Source of the DNA: JALONH01 sp046329235
Lineage (GTDB): Bacteria; Bacteroidota; Bacteroidia; Cytophagales; Cytophagaceae
Assembly (NCBI GenBank): GCA_046329235.1
Contig: JAXLVA010000001.1
Coordinates: forward strand, 2,542,001 to 2,606,000
Length of the DNA: 64,000 bases
Reading direction: 5' to 3'
Below the pieces are notes generated by a model. It did no database searches and was not told where the DNA came from. It saw only the letters and a list, made by a program, of their open reading frames with translations. Below are positions 50,184 through 58,530 of the stretch, piece by piece. Every line of letters starts with the position of its first letter. The first letter of the stretch is position 1. A program made the position numbers and the translations under genes.

Positions 50184-50735
50184 ATGCGCAAAAGAGGGAG
50201 TAACAGGTACAGAAAAGGAATTTTGTTTTTAGTGGTTATACTGCTTGGTTTAACCTTAATAGGATTTTTGTTACCCTCAAAGTTTCAAGTTCAACGTACT
50301 ATCCTGATTGAAAATAATCCTCAACAGATATTCCCTTATATCAATAGTATTCCCAAATGGCGTAATTGGACAGCATTGAATCCAATGCAAGACATGTCGT
50401 TGCAGGAAGACTACTTTGGCCCTCCCTACGGTGTAGGTAGCAGTATTCGATATAAAGGAAACAAAGTAGGTTCCGGAACTATTGAAATTACCGACAACGA
50501 ATTAAATGAGCGCGTTGATTTCAGATTGATGATTAACAATCGTATTGAGACCAACGGAAGAATATTACTAGATCCGGAGGGATTAAATAAGACTTTGGTA
50601 GTCATAAATTTAGAAGGCGATGTAAAATTTCACATCGTAAATCGATACATCATTCTATTCATGGATAATGTAGCCGGACCTTTATTTGACGATAGTTTGT
50701 TAGGATTAAAAGCCCTAGCAGAAAAGAAGAAATAG
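50184..50735 (+). CDS. SRPBCC-family protein with membrane anchor
   Basis: A 183-residue protein with one N-terminal membrane helix (about residues 10-28, KGILFLVVILLGLTLIGFL) followed by a single START/SRPBCC-like domain: VQRTILIENNPQQIFPYINSIPKWRNWTALNPM, GVGSSIRYKGNKVGSGTIEITDNELNERVDFRLMI, then the long C-terminal helix. The fold binds hydrophobic ligands; none is identifiable. It lies between the metal-uptake operon and prfA and appears to be monocistronic. Confidence 0.82.
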   Translation: MRKRGSNRYRKGILFLVVILLGLTLIGFLLPSKFQVQRTILIENNPQQIFPYINSIPKWRNWTALNPMQDMSLQEDYFGPPYGVGSSIRYKGNKVGSGTIEITDNELNERVDFRLMINNRIETNGRILLDPEGLNKTLVVINLEGDVKFHIVNRYIILFMDNVAGPLFDDSLLGLKALAEKKK

Positions 50736-50772
50736 AGGTTGACGAACCTCCTCAATTCCGTTATTTTTTTCG

Positions 50773-50780
50773 TACCTTTG
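50773..50780 (+). promoter_or_regulatory. Candidate -7 element for prfA
   Basis: TACCTTTG, 18 bases before the prfA start. No convincing TTTG at the usual distance upstream, so the full promoter is not shown. Confidence 0.45.
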
Positions 50781-50798
50781 TCCTCCAACTAAAATGTT

Positions 50799-51872
50799 AT
50801 GCTGGATAAATTAGAAGCAATCAATGACCGTTTTAACGAAGTGTCCGAATTAATCGTTGATCCCAACGTTATTTCTGACATGAAACGTTATTCTTCATTG
50901 AATAAAGAATACAAAGAATTAAATAAAATAGTAGAAGTATATAAAGAGTATAAACTACTATTAGCCAATATTGACAACACCAAAAAGGTATTAGAAACCG
51001 AAAAGGATCCTGAGTTTCGTGAAATGGCGAAGGAAGAAATGGACAATTTACTTCCGGAAAGAGATGCTATGGAAGAGCGCATCAAAGAGATGTTAATTCC
51101 AAAAGATCCTAATGATAGTAAAGATATCATTCTAGAAATTCGCGGTGGAACCGGTGGTGATGAAGCAGCGATTTTTGCCGGTGACCTTTATCGTTTATAT
51201 CAACGTTTTTGCGACCGTATGGGTTGGAAAATGGAATTAATCGATTTCACTGAAGGTACATCCGGTGGTTATAAAGAGATTATTGTAGGTATTACCGGTG
51301 AAGACGTTTACGGTAAATTGAAATTTGAGTCCGGCGTACACCGTGTACAACGTGTGCCTGCTACAGAAACACAAGGGCGTATTCATACTTCTGCGGCATC
51401 CGTAGCTGTATTACCTGAGGTAGAAGACGTAGACGTTCAAATTAACATGAACGATGTTCGTAAAGATACTTTCTGTTCTTCAGGTCCCGGTGGGCAATCT
51501 GTAAACACTACTTACTCGGCTATTCGTTTAACTCACATCCCAACAGGTGTGGTAGTACAGTGTCAAGATGAAAAATCTCAAATTAAAAACTTTGAGAAGG
51601 CATTAAAAGTACTTCGTTCACGTTTATATGAAGTAGAGTTAAAGAAACAACAAGACGAATTGAGTAGTCAACGTAAATCCATGGTAGGTAGTGGTGACCG
51701 TTCTGATAAGATTCGTACATATAACTATCCTCAAAGCCGTGTAACGGATCATCGTATTGGTTTAACAGTTTACAATTTACCTACGGTAATGGATGGCGAT
51801 ATTTTAGAATTCATCGACCAACTTCGTATCGCTGAAAATGCCGAACGATTGAAAGAAGGCTCTGTGGCTTAA
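50799..51872 (+). CDS. prfA: Peptide chain release factor 1
   Basis: Recognises UAA and UAG stop codons and releases the finished polypeptide. 357 residues. Evidence: PCRF region (about 60-200), the anticodon-like PAT in RVPATETQGRIHTSAASVAVLPE, the catalytic GGQ in SSGPGGQSVNTTYSAIRLTH (about residue 231-233), and QDEKSQIKNFEKALKVLRSRLYE. The PAT tripeptide is typical for RF1, not RF2 (SPF). Its stop codon TAA overlaps the start ATG of the next gene by 1 base (TAATG). Its own termination is then dependent on RF1. Confidence 0.97.
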   Translation: MLDKLEAINDRFNEVSELIVDPNVISDMKRYSSLNKEYKELNKIVEVYKEYKLLLANIDNTKKVLETEKDPEFREMAKEEMDNLLPERDAMEERIKEMLIPKDPNDSKDIILEIRGGTGGDEAAIFAGDLYRLYQRFCDRMGWKMELIDFTEGTSGGYKEIIVGITGEDVYGKLKFESGVHRVQRVPATETQGRIHTSAASVAVLPEVEDVDVQINMNDVRKDTFCSSGPGGQSVNTTYSAIRLTHIPTGVVVQCQDEKSQIKNFEKALKVLRSRLYEVELKKQQDELSSQRKSMVGSGDRSDKIRTYNYPQSRVTDHRIGLTVYNLPTVMDGDILEFIDQLRIAENAERLKEGSVA

Positions 51873-53212
51873 TGAAAATAAAAAAAACAACATATCAACC
51901 ATTGCTCCTGTTTTGCGGGCAATGGTTTTTTTTATGTCTATTACTATTTTTTTCTTCTTGTAAAAAAGTGGACGAAACGGTTACGCATGACCCTTCCGCT
52001 AAGCTTTCCTTCTCTGAAGACTCTGTATTCTTCGACACTTTATTTACTACGCTCGGAAGCGTTACCAAACGATTAGTAGTTTACAACCCGAATAAAGAAC
52101 AAGTCGTAGTCAGTAGCATTTCTTTAGTAGGTAATCCTACCCCTTATGAAATAATAGTGAACGGCAGACCTGGACCTAACGTTCAAAACATTTCCATTCG
52201 AGGAAAAGATAGTATTTACGTGTTGGTAAAAGTTACTATTGACCCGGGCAATCAAAACAATTCATTCTTAGTAAGTGATACCATTCGTTTCCTTACCAAT
52301 GCTAATCAACAAAACGTTCCCTTGATTGCGTATGGACAAGATGCCTATTTCCATTCCAAAGAAACTATTACTTGTGGGGATGTGTGGGCCGCAGATAAGC
52401 CCCATGTATTGTATGATACATCTGTGGTTCAAGCCGGATGCACACTAACCGTTCAAGCCGGAGCAAAAATTTATGGCCACTATCAATCACTTTTAAAAAT
52501 CAACGGAACTCTCATTGTTGAGGGCAATACCTCCGACTCTGTTGTATTCACCTCAGACCAGCCTAACCCTGATAAGTCGGCAGGTTTGTGGGGAGGGCTT
52601 TACTTTACCTCTACTTCTACCAACAATCAACTAGAACGAACCTCTATTTTGCATACTCAAAATGGTATTCTTATAGAAGGCAACTCTGATGCAGATAGTA
52701 TTGCAGATATTAAATTATATCAATGTCGAATCCTGTTCTGTACTCAAAATATTATTCAAAGCTCAGGTGCCGATGTACATGCAGAAAACTGTTTGTTAGG
52801 TCAGTCGCCTAAATCAGTTTTATCTATACAGAATGGAGATGCCGTATTTATTCATTGCACCATAGAAAACTTTTCTCTCAATTTCTTCCGTACCGAAAAT
52901 TTAGTATTTGGAAGTAATTCAAAATGTTATTTTATTAATTCCATTGTCTACGGCGATATGTCAGAAGAGTTTGAATATGGTGTTGGGTTAACTCTTTACG
53001 GTATAAATTCCATCATTAGGACCGGGCAGTCTTATAATAACACCAATTCACAAAATATAAATCCAAATTTTGTTTCCATTAGTGCATTGAATTTTCAATT
53101 AAAATCCAATTCAGCCGGAATCGATGCCGGAAGTTCACTTTACAATCCGGGCTTCGATTTGATTTACAAATCTCGAAATAATCCTCCGGACATCGGATGT
53201 TTTGAAGAGTAG
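51872..53212 (+). CDS. Beta-helix lipoprotein coupled to prfA
   Basis: A 446-residue protein with lipobox FFSSC (about residues 26-30) followed by KKVDETV, hence a lipid-anchored protein. Residues about 40-150 resemble an Ig-like domain of the ASPM/choice-of-anchor type (LSFSEDSVFFDTLFTTLGSVTKRLVVYNPNKEQVVVSSISL). Residues about 160-430 form a right-handed parallel beta-helix, judged from short repeated strands (LKINGTLIVEGNTSDSVVFTSDQ ... GILIEGNSDADSIADIKLYQCRI). No ligand known; such proteins often bind or cut polysaccharide, but no catalytic residues are visible. Translation coupled to prfA by TAATG. Confidence 0.78.
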   Translation: MKIKKTTYQPLLLFCGQWFFLCLLLFFSSCKKVDETVTHDPSAKLSFSEDSVFFDTLFTTLGSVTKRLVVYNPNKEQVVVSSISLVGNPTPYEIIVNGRPGPNVQNISIRGKDSIYVLVKVTIDPGNQNNSFLVSDTIRFLTNANQQNVPLIAYGQDAYFHSKETITCGDVWAADKPHVLYDTSVVQAGCTLTVQAGAKIYGHYQSLLKINGTLIVEGNTSDSVVFTSDQPNPDKSAGLWGGLYFTSTSTNNQLERTSILHTQNGILIEGNSDADSIADIKLYQCRILFCTQNIIQSSGADVHAENCLLGQSPKSVLSIQNGDAVFIHCTIENFSLNFFRTENLVFGSNSKCYFINSIVYGDMSEEFEYGVGLTLYGINSIIRTGQSYNNTNSQNINPNFVSISALNFQLKSNSAGIDAGSSLYNPGFDLIYKSRNNPPDIGCFEE

Positions 53213-53284
53213 ATTTAGGCATATATGGTAAATTCTTTTTATATTGGTAATCAGTATTTAACAACACCTTTTAACAACGTAAAA

Positions 53285-53869
53285 ATGAAAAAAATAAAAT
53301 CTATAAAGTACCTAGTAGCTTTATCCTTATTAACACTTTTTTCTTCTTGTGGATATAACGGCATGGTAGAACGTCAAGAAAATGTAGAGCGTTCTTGGAG
53401 TGATGTAGAAGTACAATATCAAAGACGCGCCAACTTAATTGACAACTTAGTAGAAACAGTAAAAGCTAATACTCAATTTGAAAAAGAAACATTAGTTGAA
53501 ATAGTAGAGGCGAGAGCAAAAGCAAGTTCCTTGAATGTTAAAGCGGATCAGTTAACTCCTGAAAACGTAGAGAAATATCAAGAAGCGCAAGGTCAACTTT
53601 CTACGGCCTTAGGTCGTTTCTTATCCATTACAGAAAATTATCCAGACTTAAAGTCTAATCAAGCATTTGTTGATTTGAGAGCTGAACTGGCAGGTACTGA
53701 AAACCGCGTAGCACAAGCTACTCGTTTATTCAATGAATCTGTTGCTGATTACAACTCTTTCATTCGTAGCTTTCCAAACAATATGACAGCAGGGATGTTT
53801 GGTTTCGAAACTAAAGGATATTTCAAAGCAGATGAAGGTGCTAAAAATGCGCCTAAAGTAAAATTCTAA
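53285..53869 (+). CDS. lemA: LemA family lipoprotein
   Basis: A 194-residue protein. It starts MKKIKSIKYLVALSLLTLFSSC, with lipobox FSSC, so it is lipid-anchored, facing the periplasm. It then has the LemA helical core: GMVERQENVERSWSDVEVQYQRRANLIDNLVETVKAN, LVEIVEARAKASS, and a long coiled coil to FNESVADYNSFIRSFPNN. Starting at the upstream in-frame ATG (53225) would add 20 residues that bury the lipobox. LemA proteins are often next to TPM-domain genes, as here. It is the first gene of an envelope operon. Confidence 0.92.
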   Translation: MKKIKSIKYLVALSLLTLFSSCGYNGMVERQENVERSWSDVEVQYQRRANLIDNLVETVKANTQFEKETLVEIVEARAKASSLNVKADQLTPENVEKYQEAQGQLSTALGRFLSITENYPDLKSNQAFVDLRAELAGTENRVAQATRLFNESVADYNSFIRSFPNNMTAGMFGFETKGYFKADEGAKNAPKVKF

Positions 53870-53870
53870 T

Positions 53871-54314
53871 ATGGCTCAAACGCATTTCACAACAGAGCAA
53901 GAACAGCTAATTGTTCAATCCATTAAAGAAGCTGAGAAAAAGACTTCCGGTGAAATTCGCGTGCACATTGAAAATCATTGTGACGTGGATTTACTGGATC
54001 GGGCAGCCGATGTTTTTGCTTTGTTGGGTATGCATAAGACGGCGCTACGTAACGGTGTGTTATTTTACATCGCTATGGAAGATCATAAATTTGCTATTCT
54101 AGGCGACGCCGGAATCAATTCCAAAGTACCTTCCGGATATTGGAATCAAATTAAAGAAGTCATGCGTCAATATTTTATCCAAAAAGATTTTACCGGGGGT
54201 ATATGTAAAGGCATTGAACTAGCCGGTGAAAAATTACAAGAACATTTCCCTTACCATTCGAATGATGTAAATGAATTAGCTGACACTATTTCATTTCACT
54301 CAAATAAAAAATAA
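53871..54314 (+). CDS. TPM-domain protein without signal peptide
   Basis: A 147-residue protein consisting almost entirely of one TPM domain: FTTEQEQLIVQSIKEAEKKTSGEIRVHIENHCDVDLLDRAADVF, HKTALRNGVLFYIAMEDHKFAILGDAGINSKVPSGYW and FTGGICKGIELAGEKLQEHFP. There is no signal peptide, so it is cytosolic or attached on that side. TPM proteins are named after related thylakoid phosphatases, but whether this one has phosphatase activity is unknown. It begins 1 base after lemA stops. Confidence 0.85.
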   Translation: MAQTHFTTEQEQLIVQSIKEAEKKTSGEIRVHIENHCDVDLLDRAADVFALLGMHKTALRNGVLFYIAMEDHKFAILGDAGINSKVPSGYWNQIKEVMRQYFIQKDFTGGICKGIELAGEKLQEHFPYHSNDVNELADTISFHSNKK

Positions 54315-54316
54315 GC

Positions 54317-55081
54317 ATGCGCATTCGAATTCTTTGGCTCCTACTATTTTTAATTTTACAAACTAGTTGGGCTCAAAACTCCTCAGACTTTCCTGAAAAG
54401 CCCAGCCCTCCTCGCCTAATTGTTGATTACACCGGCACGCTCGAGGCTTATCAAATTAATCAATTAGAAGGTAAATTAAGGCAATTCAATGATTCTACCT
54501 CCAATGAAATTGCGGTAGTCATCATGAGCAATATTGGAGATTATGAAATTTCTGATTATACCATACAGCTAGGTCACAAATGGGGGATAGGTAAAGAGAA
54601 AAAAGACAATGGTGTTCTTTTACTTGTAGCACTGGAAAATAGAAAAATGTTCATTGCTACCGGCCAAGGTTTAGAAGGAGCTTTGCCGGACATGATTTGT
54701 AAACGCATCATCGACTACAAAATCAAACCCTATTTTCAAAGGCAAGATTATTTTGGTGGTATCAATTCCGGTGTAGATGAGATCATAAAATATACCCAAG
54801 GAGAATATAAAGCGGATGAAAAACAAGAACAGAGTTACCCACTCGTTTACTTGTTTATTATCTTGATTTTCGTTATCATTGGAATAAACATGTTCCGTCA
54901 AAATCAAAATGGCGGAAACAACCGCGGAGGAGGATACAGGGGGAACACTTTTGGCCCAAGAGGCGGTGGCTGGTATTGGGGAGGAAACAGTGGAGGCAAT
55001 TGGAGCGGAGGTTCCGGAGGTGGATTCGGCGGCTTTGGCGGAGGCAGTTTTGGTGGCGGGGGCGCCGGTGGAGATTGGTAA
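54317..55081 (+). CDS. TPM-domain protein with membrane anchor and Gly-rich tail
   Basis: A 254-residue protein: signal peptide (1-19, ending TSWAQ), TPM domain (about 30-155, VVIMSNIGDYEISDYTIQLGHKWGIGKEKKDNGVLLLVALENRKMFIATGQGLEGALPD), one membrane helix (about 174-193, YPLVYLFIILIFVIIGINMF) and a C-terminal Gly/Ser/Trp-rich tail (about 198-254) ending in GGGAGGDW. This is the YgcG-like arrangement; the domain faces the periplasm and the Gly tail the cytosol. The start is 2 bases after the previous gene. The tail can form flexible or self-associating contacts. Confidence 0.88.
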   Translation: MRIRILWLLLFLILQTSWAQNSSDFPEKPSPPRLIVDYTGTLEAYQINQLEGKLRQFNDSTSNEIAVVIMSNIGDYEISDYTIQLGHKWGIGKEKKDNGVLLLVALENRKMFIATGQGLEGALPDMICKRIIDYKIKPYFQRQDYFGGINSGVDEIIKYTQGEYKADEKQEQSYPLVYLFIILIFVIIGINMFRQNQNGGNNRGGGYRGNTFGPRGGGWYWGGNSGGNWSGGSGGGFGGFGGGSFGGGGAGGDW

Positions 55082-55086
55082 TTTAC

Positions 55087-55875
55087 ATGAGACAGTTAAA
55101 TCATATATTTTGTTGGGGGATTTTAGTTGGAATGATTTTTCAATTCCATACTACACTTGCGAGTTATCCAAACAGATTCTCAACGGTTACTCATGTAAAT
55201 GATTACGCTGCCATGTTTACTCCAAAAGAACATCAACATTTGGAATCTGTATGTAGCGCCTTTTTGGATTCTACAGGAAATGAACTTGTTATTCTTACCG
55301 TTCAAAGTGTCAGTCGTCAAAGTATTCAATCCTATGCCGATTCAGTAGTGAATCAGTGGACACAAAGTACTAAACAATTAGATGTTCATGGGTATTGGGT
55401 TTTAATAGTTGTTTCTAAATCCACCAAAGAATATGTCATCTCTGTAGGTTCTCAGTTACAACCTCGATTAAATGAATTGGCCATTTCGCGCATTGAAGCT
55501 TCCTATTTAAAGCCCTATTTCGAAAAAGAGCATTTTGAAGCCGGCCTAGTTACTTCCATTAAAGCCATGGAAGGAATTGTTGAAGGCAAACAAACTGCAG
55601 ATGATTTAGACAAAAGCCCTTATGGGATTGTTTTGATTTTACTTGGGATTACCTTCTTCTTTTACATGTTTGTGATTCCTTTGTTCCAATACCAAGTTTT
55701 CAAACACAATAACTTAGGATCAAAGCCTGTTAATTTTGTTACAGGCATGATGATTTCTTATGGGCAATCTTTCATAGCACATCGTTCATACGACGATTTT
55801 GTGCATAATGTAGGAGTATTTAAAACAGATATTACATTCCAAAATGGAGGTAATGGTGTTGTAGGCAAGTGGTAA
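55087..55875 (+). CDS. Third TPM-domain protein, membrane-anchored
   Basis: A 262-residue protein: signal-like N-terminus (MRQLNHIFCWGILVGMIFQF), TPM domain (about 38-160: VNDYAAMFTPKEHQHLESVCSAFLDSTGNELVILTVQSVS ... YVISVGSQLQPRLNELAISRIEA), one membrane helix (about 181-200, YGIVLILLGITFFFYMFVIPLF), then an unusual C-terminal stretch of about 60 residues. The frame continues upstream to 54976 in the Gly-rich codons of the previous gene, giving an Arg/Trp-rich artefact, so the start at 55087 is used. It is 5 bases after the previous gene. Divergent from the other TPM copies, so not a recent duplicate. Confidence 0.82.
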   Translation: MRQLNHIFCWGILVGMIFQFHTTLASYPNRFSTVTHVNDYAAMFTPKEHQHLESVCSAFLDSTGNELVILTVQSVSRQSIQSYADSVVNQWTQSTKQLDVHGYWVLIVVSKSTKEYVISVGSQLQPRLNELAISRIEASYLKPYFEKEHFEAGLVTSIKAMEGIVEGKQTADDLDKSPYGIVLILLGITFFFYMFVIPLFQYQVFKHNNLGSKPVNFVTGMMISYGQSFIAHRSYDDFVHNVGVFKTDITFQNGGNGVVGKW

Positions 55876-55881
55876 ACAAAA

Positions 55882-56529
55882 ATGATTATACCTTTATCCT
55901 TTCATTTTTTTCTGGGTTTTGTAGTTAGTTTTCTTGGGACCATTCCCCCTGCCGGAATCAACTTAGTTACAATCAAAATTGCCGCTACCAAAGGGGTTCG
56001 CAAGGCTATTGAATTCGCTATTGGAGCTGTTATTATTGAGTTTTTCTATAGTTACATAGCTATTATATTCTCTAATTATTTAACCTACAACAAGCCTCTC
56101 ACGCAACTGATACAGTTGTTAGCCATTCCAATCTTCTTGCTCTTGGCTTTTTTATACTACCGACAAAAATCTTCTGATGAGAGCACTTTGAATGCAGAGG
56201 AAGAATCCTCTGTCAAAGAAAAAAATACCTTTATTCAAGGCTTGGCTATTGGTGTGATGAATATTATTCAAATTCCATTTTGGCTGGCCTATGGTACGTA
56301 TTTCATCAGTATCCATTGGCTACAAACAGATGCCCCTTACCTACTCGTCTTTGTTATTGGTATTTGTTGTGGATCTTTTACCTTACTTACATTGGCAGCT
56401 TACTACAGCAAAAAATGGTTCAGCGAAGCAGGTTGGGCCAACCCTAGAACTTTTAATAAAATACTAGCAGGCCTATTTTTAGTTTTAGCCTGTGCACAAA
56501 CACTTAAGATAATAATTTGGGGATATTAG
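55882..56529 (+). CDS. LysE family transporter
   Basis: A 215-residue inner-membrane protein with six hydrophobic segments. The N-terminal HFFLGFVVSFLGTIPPAGINLVTIKIAATKGVRKAIEFAIGAVIIEF is characteristic of the LysE/RhtB amino-acid exporter superfamily. A charged loop (DESTLNAEEESSVKEKN) divides the halves. It is 6 bases after the third TPM gene, so it is likely read from the lemA promoter. Substrate unknown. Confidence 0.87.
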   Translation: MIIPLSFHFFLGFVVSFLGTIPPAGINLVTIKIAATKGVRKAIEFAIGAVIIEFFYSYIAIIFSNYLTYNKPLTQLIQLLAIPIFLLLAFLYYRQKSSDESTLNAEEESSVKEKNTFIQGLAIGVMNIIQIPFWLAYGTYFISIHWLQTDAPYLLVFVIGICCGSFTLLTLAAYYSKKWFSEAGWANPRTFNKILAGLFLVLACAQTLKIIIWGY

Positions 56530-56573
56530 AATCATTATATTGCATTTAAAGTATCCTCCATTCAAGACCCCTG

Positions 56574-57716
56574 ATGAGCTCTTTCATAATTGCATTTAAT
56601 ATTTTCGTTTCTTTTAATCTGCTATTACTCATTGGAATTGTTCTAATGAATAAAAATGAAGGATTAAAGGCAGGCTTTATCTTATCAGTTTTTATCTCCT
56701 TCCCTCTTCTAGCCAACTTATCCAATTTATTTGTTTTGTGCCTAAATAATGTTGATTTAGCCTATACACAGGTTTTGACCTCAAGCATCAACTACATGGT
56801 TGGCCCTACCATATTATTTTATGTTAATGAAATATTATGGAAAAAACCGCTTTCGTATTACAAGTGGCATTTCATAGTCTCTTCTGTTGCTGTTTTGTAT
56901 AGTACAACATATCTTTTTCTAAATGATGACGAAAAAAATATAATCTATCATGCCATTGTAAATGGTACTTATATCCCTTTTATAATATTAAATATCCTAA
57001 GCTTTTTTCATGTTTTATTTTACGTAATTATTGTTAAAATTTCTATTGCCAAAACAGATCAGCCAAAAAATGATGGTAATAATTATTATTTAATGCTTAG
57101 GAAAAAATGGGCGAATTCTTTCACTAACTATATTATTTTACTTGATGCCATTCTAATTATTACCTATACCATACTTATCGTTTTTTTTGATGTATCATCT
57201 GCACTTTGTGATTTAATTATGTTGCCGGGAATTACTTTAGCCCTGTATACTTTTATTGTCATCAAAAATTTTCAATTTGCCAAGATTACTCATCAAGTGG
57301 AAAGCGATCATGGACTTAGACCAAAAGCTAAACAAAAAAATACCGGCCACACTGCTCAACATGCCTCCATTGTTAAAGAAATTGAAAATTATTTTTCAGA
57401 TAGTAAGACCTTTACAGATCCTAATTTGAGTATTCGTAAAATGGCTGAAGAGTTAGACATCAGTGTAAATATTCTCTCATCAACTATTAACGAGCAATAT
57501 GAAGTTAATTTTTCCACTTTTATTAATAACTATCGAACCAATTACGCTAAAGAACTTTTACAATCGCCCGATTTTGAACATTTAAAGTTGGAAGCCATAG
57601 GTGAAAAGGCAGGGTTCAGCTCCCGCTCCACATTTTTTGCCACTTTCAAAAAAAACACCGGATTAAGTCCGGCAGAGTTTAAAAACTCTACAAATAAGCC
57701 TACTACTCTCCCTTAA
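56574..57716 (+). CDS. Membrane-bound AraC-family regulator
   Basis: A 380-residue protein with about seven membrane segments in residues 1-235 and an AraC-type DNA-binding domain at about 275-375: LSIRKMAEELDISVNILSSTINEQYEVNFSTFINNYRTNYAKELL (first HTH), then EAIGEKAGFSSRSTFFATFKKNTGLSPAEFKN (second HTH with signature). The 7TM-AraC arrangement is common in Bacteroidota for one-component membrane sensors. The downstream gene begins 90 bases away on the same strand and may be its target. Confidence 0.92.
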   Translation: MSSFIIAFNIFVSFNLLLLIGIVLMNKNEGLKAGFILSVFISFPLLANLSNLFVLCLNNVDLAYTQVLTSSINYMVGPTILFYVNEILWKKPLSYYKWHFIVSSVAVLYSTTYLFLNDDEKNIIYHAIVNGTYIPFIILNILSFFHVLFYVIIVKISIAKTDQPKNDGNNYYLMLRKKWANSFTNYIILLDAILIITYTILIVFFDVSSALCDLIMLPGITLALYTFIVIKNFQFAKITHQVESDHGLRPKAKQKNTGHTAQHASIVKEIENYFSDSKTFTDPNLSIRKMAEELDISVNILSSTINEQYEVNFSTFINNYRTNYAKELLQSPDFEHLKLEAIGEKAGFSSRSTFFATFKKNTGLSPAEFKNSTNKPTTLP

Positions 57717-57805
57717 GAAGTCCTAAAATGCCCTTATTGGACTTATAGAACTCTTTTAATAAAATACGTTCCTCTATTTTGCAGCAACATTTTAAACTGC
57801 ATTTT

Positions 57806-58507
57806 ATGAGACAAGCTATTACCAAGATTACGATTGTTTTTATTCTAGGAATCGTTCAACAACAAGCCTTTGCCCAAGATCGAAGTTGGTTATTACATGT
57901 AATGGTATATAAAGTAGGTAATTTTACTTACTTGGAGGAGGGGGGAACATCACCCGAAAAATTTAAAGGTGGTATCCATCATCCTACCCTTGAATTACAT
58001 TTTACAGACTCAAAATGGTATATTGATTTTGCCGCTTTTACCAGTGTTCTTTCTGATTTGTCTTCCAGCAAAGGTAATTCTTCTCCGGCTTTTGATTTTG
58101 GATGGGGGTGGCATATCATAAAAAAAGAGTCAGCTGTAACTTTTGGACTAGGTTTTAATTTTGGTCTTTATGGAATGTATACAAGACCGCCTCAGAATCA
58201 GATAGATGCTACCCCTTTTTATATAGGACCAACCATTAGTGCCAATATTCAGATTGGTGAAAAATTAAATATTCAAAATACACTACGATTAAACTACAGC
58301 GGAGAAAAGCGAACTCACCAATATAGTGGATCTGCTCTTTGCTTTATGTCGTTAATAAGTTACAAGTTAAGTAATCGTTTCGGATTATCTGTTAAGCCAG
58401 CTTTCAATAATTACTATTTTGAAAGTTCGGATAGCAAACAACAAGACACTGAATTTAAATATAAAATTAAAGAAGTGCAGTTTGGCGTTTGTATTTCACT
58501 TGATTAA
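57806..58507 (+). CDS. Secreted beta-barrel-like protein downstream of the AraC regulator
   Basis: A 233-residue protein with a signal peptide (MRQAITKITIVFILGIVQQQAFAQ). The mature part has barrel-like strands, GGIHHPTLELHFTDSKWYIDFAAFTSVL, FDFGWGWHIIKKESAVTFGLGFNFGLYGMYTRPP, ISANIQIGEKLNIQNTLRLNYSG, and ends VQFGVCISLD. The start is placed at 57806 so that it begins at the signal peptide rather than at an upstream ATG at 57779 that would add nine polar and aromatic residues. It overlaps or abuts the next gene. Confidence 0.7.
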   Translation: MRQAITKITIVFILGIVQQQAFAQDRSWLLHVMVYKVGNFTYLEEGGTSPEKFKGGIHHPTLELHFTDSKWYIDFAAFTSVLSDLSSSKGNSSPAFDFGWGWHIIKKESAVTFGLGFNFGLYGMYTRPPQNQIDATPFYIGPTISANIQIGEKLNIQNTLRLNYSGEKRTHQYSGSALCFMSLISYKLSNRFGLSVKPAFNNYYFESSDSKQQDTEFKYKIKEVQFGVCISLD

Positions 58508-58530
58508 TGTTAGAAAATCTTATATTCCCT

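Noticed and set aside
54976..55086. Arg/Trp-rich N-terminal extension of the third TPM protein
   Set aside because: It is the out-of-frame reading of Gly codons of the previous gene; a signal-like start follows at 55087.
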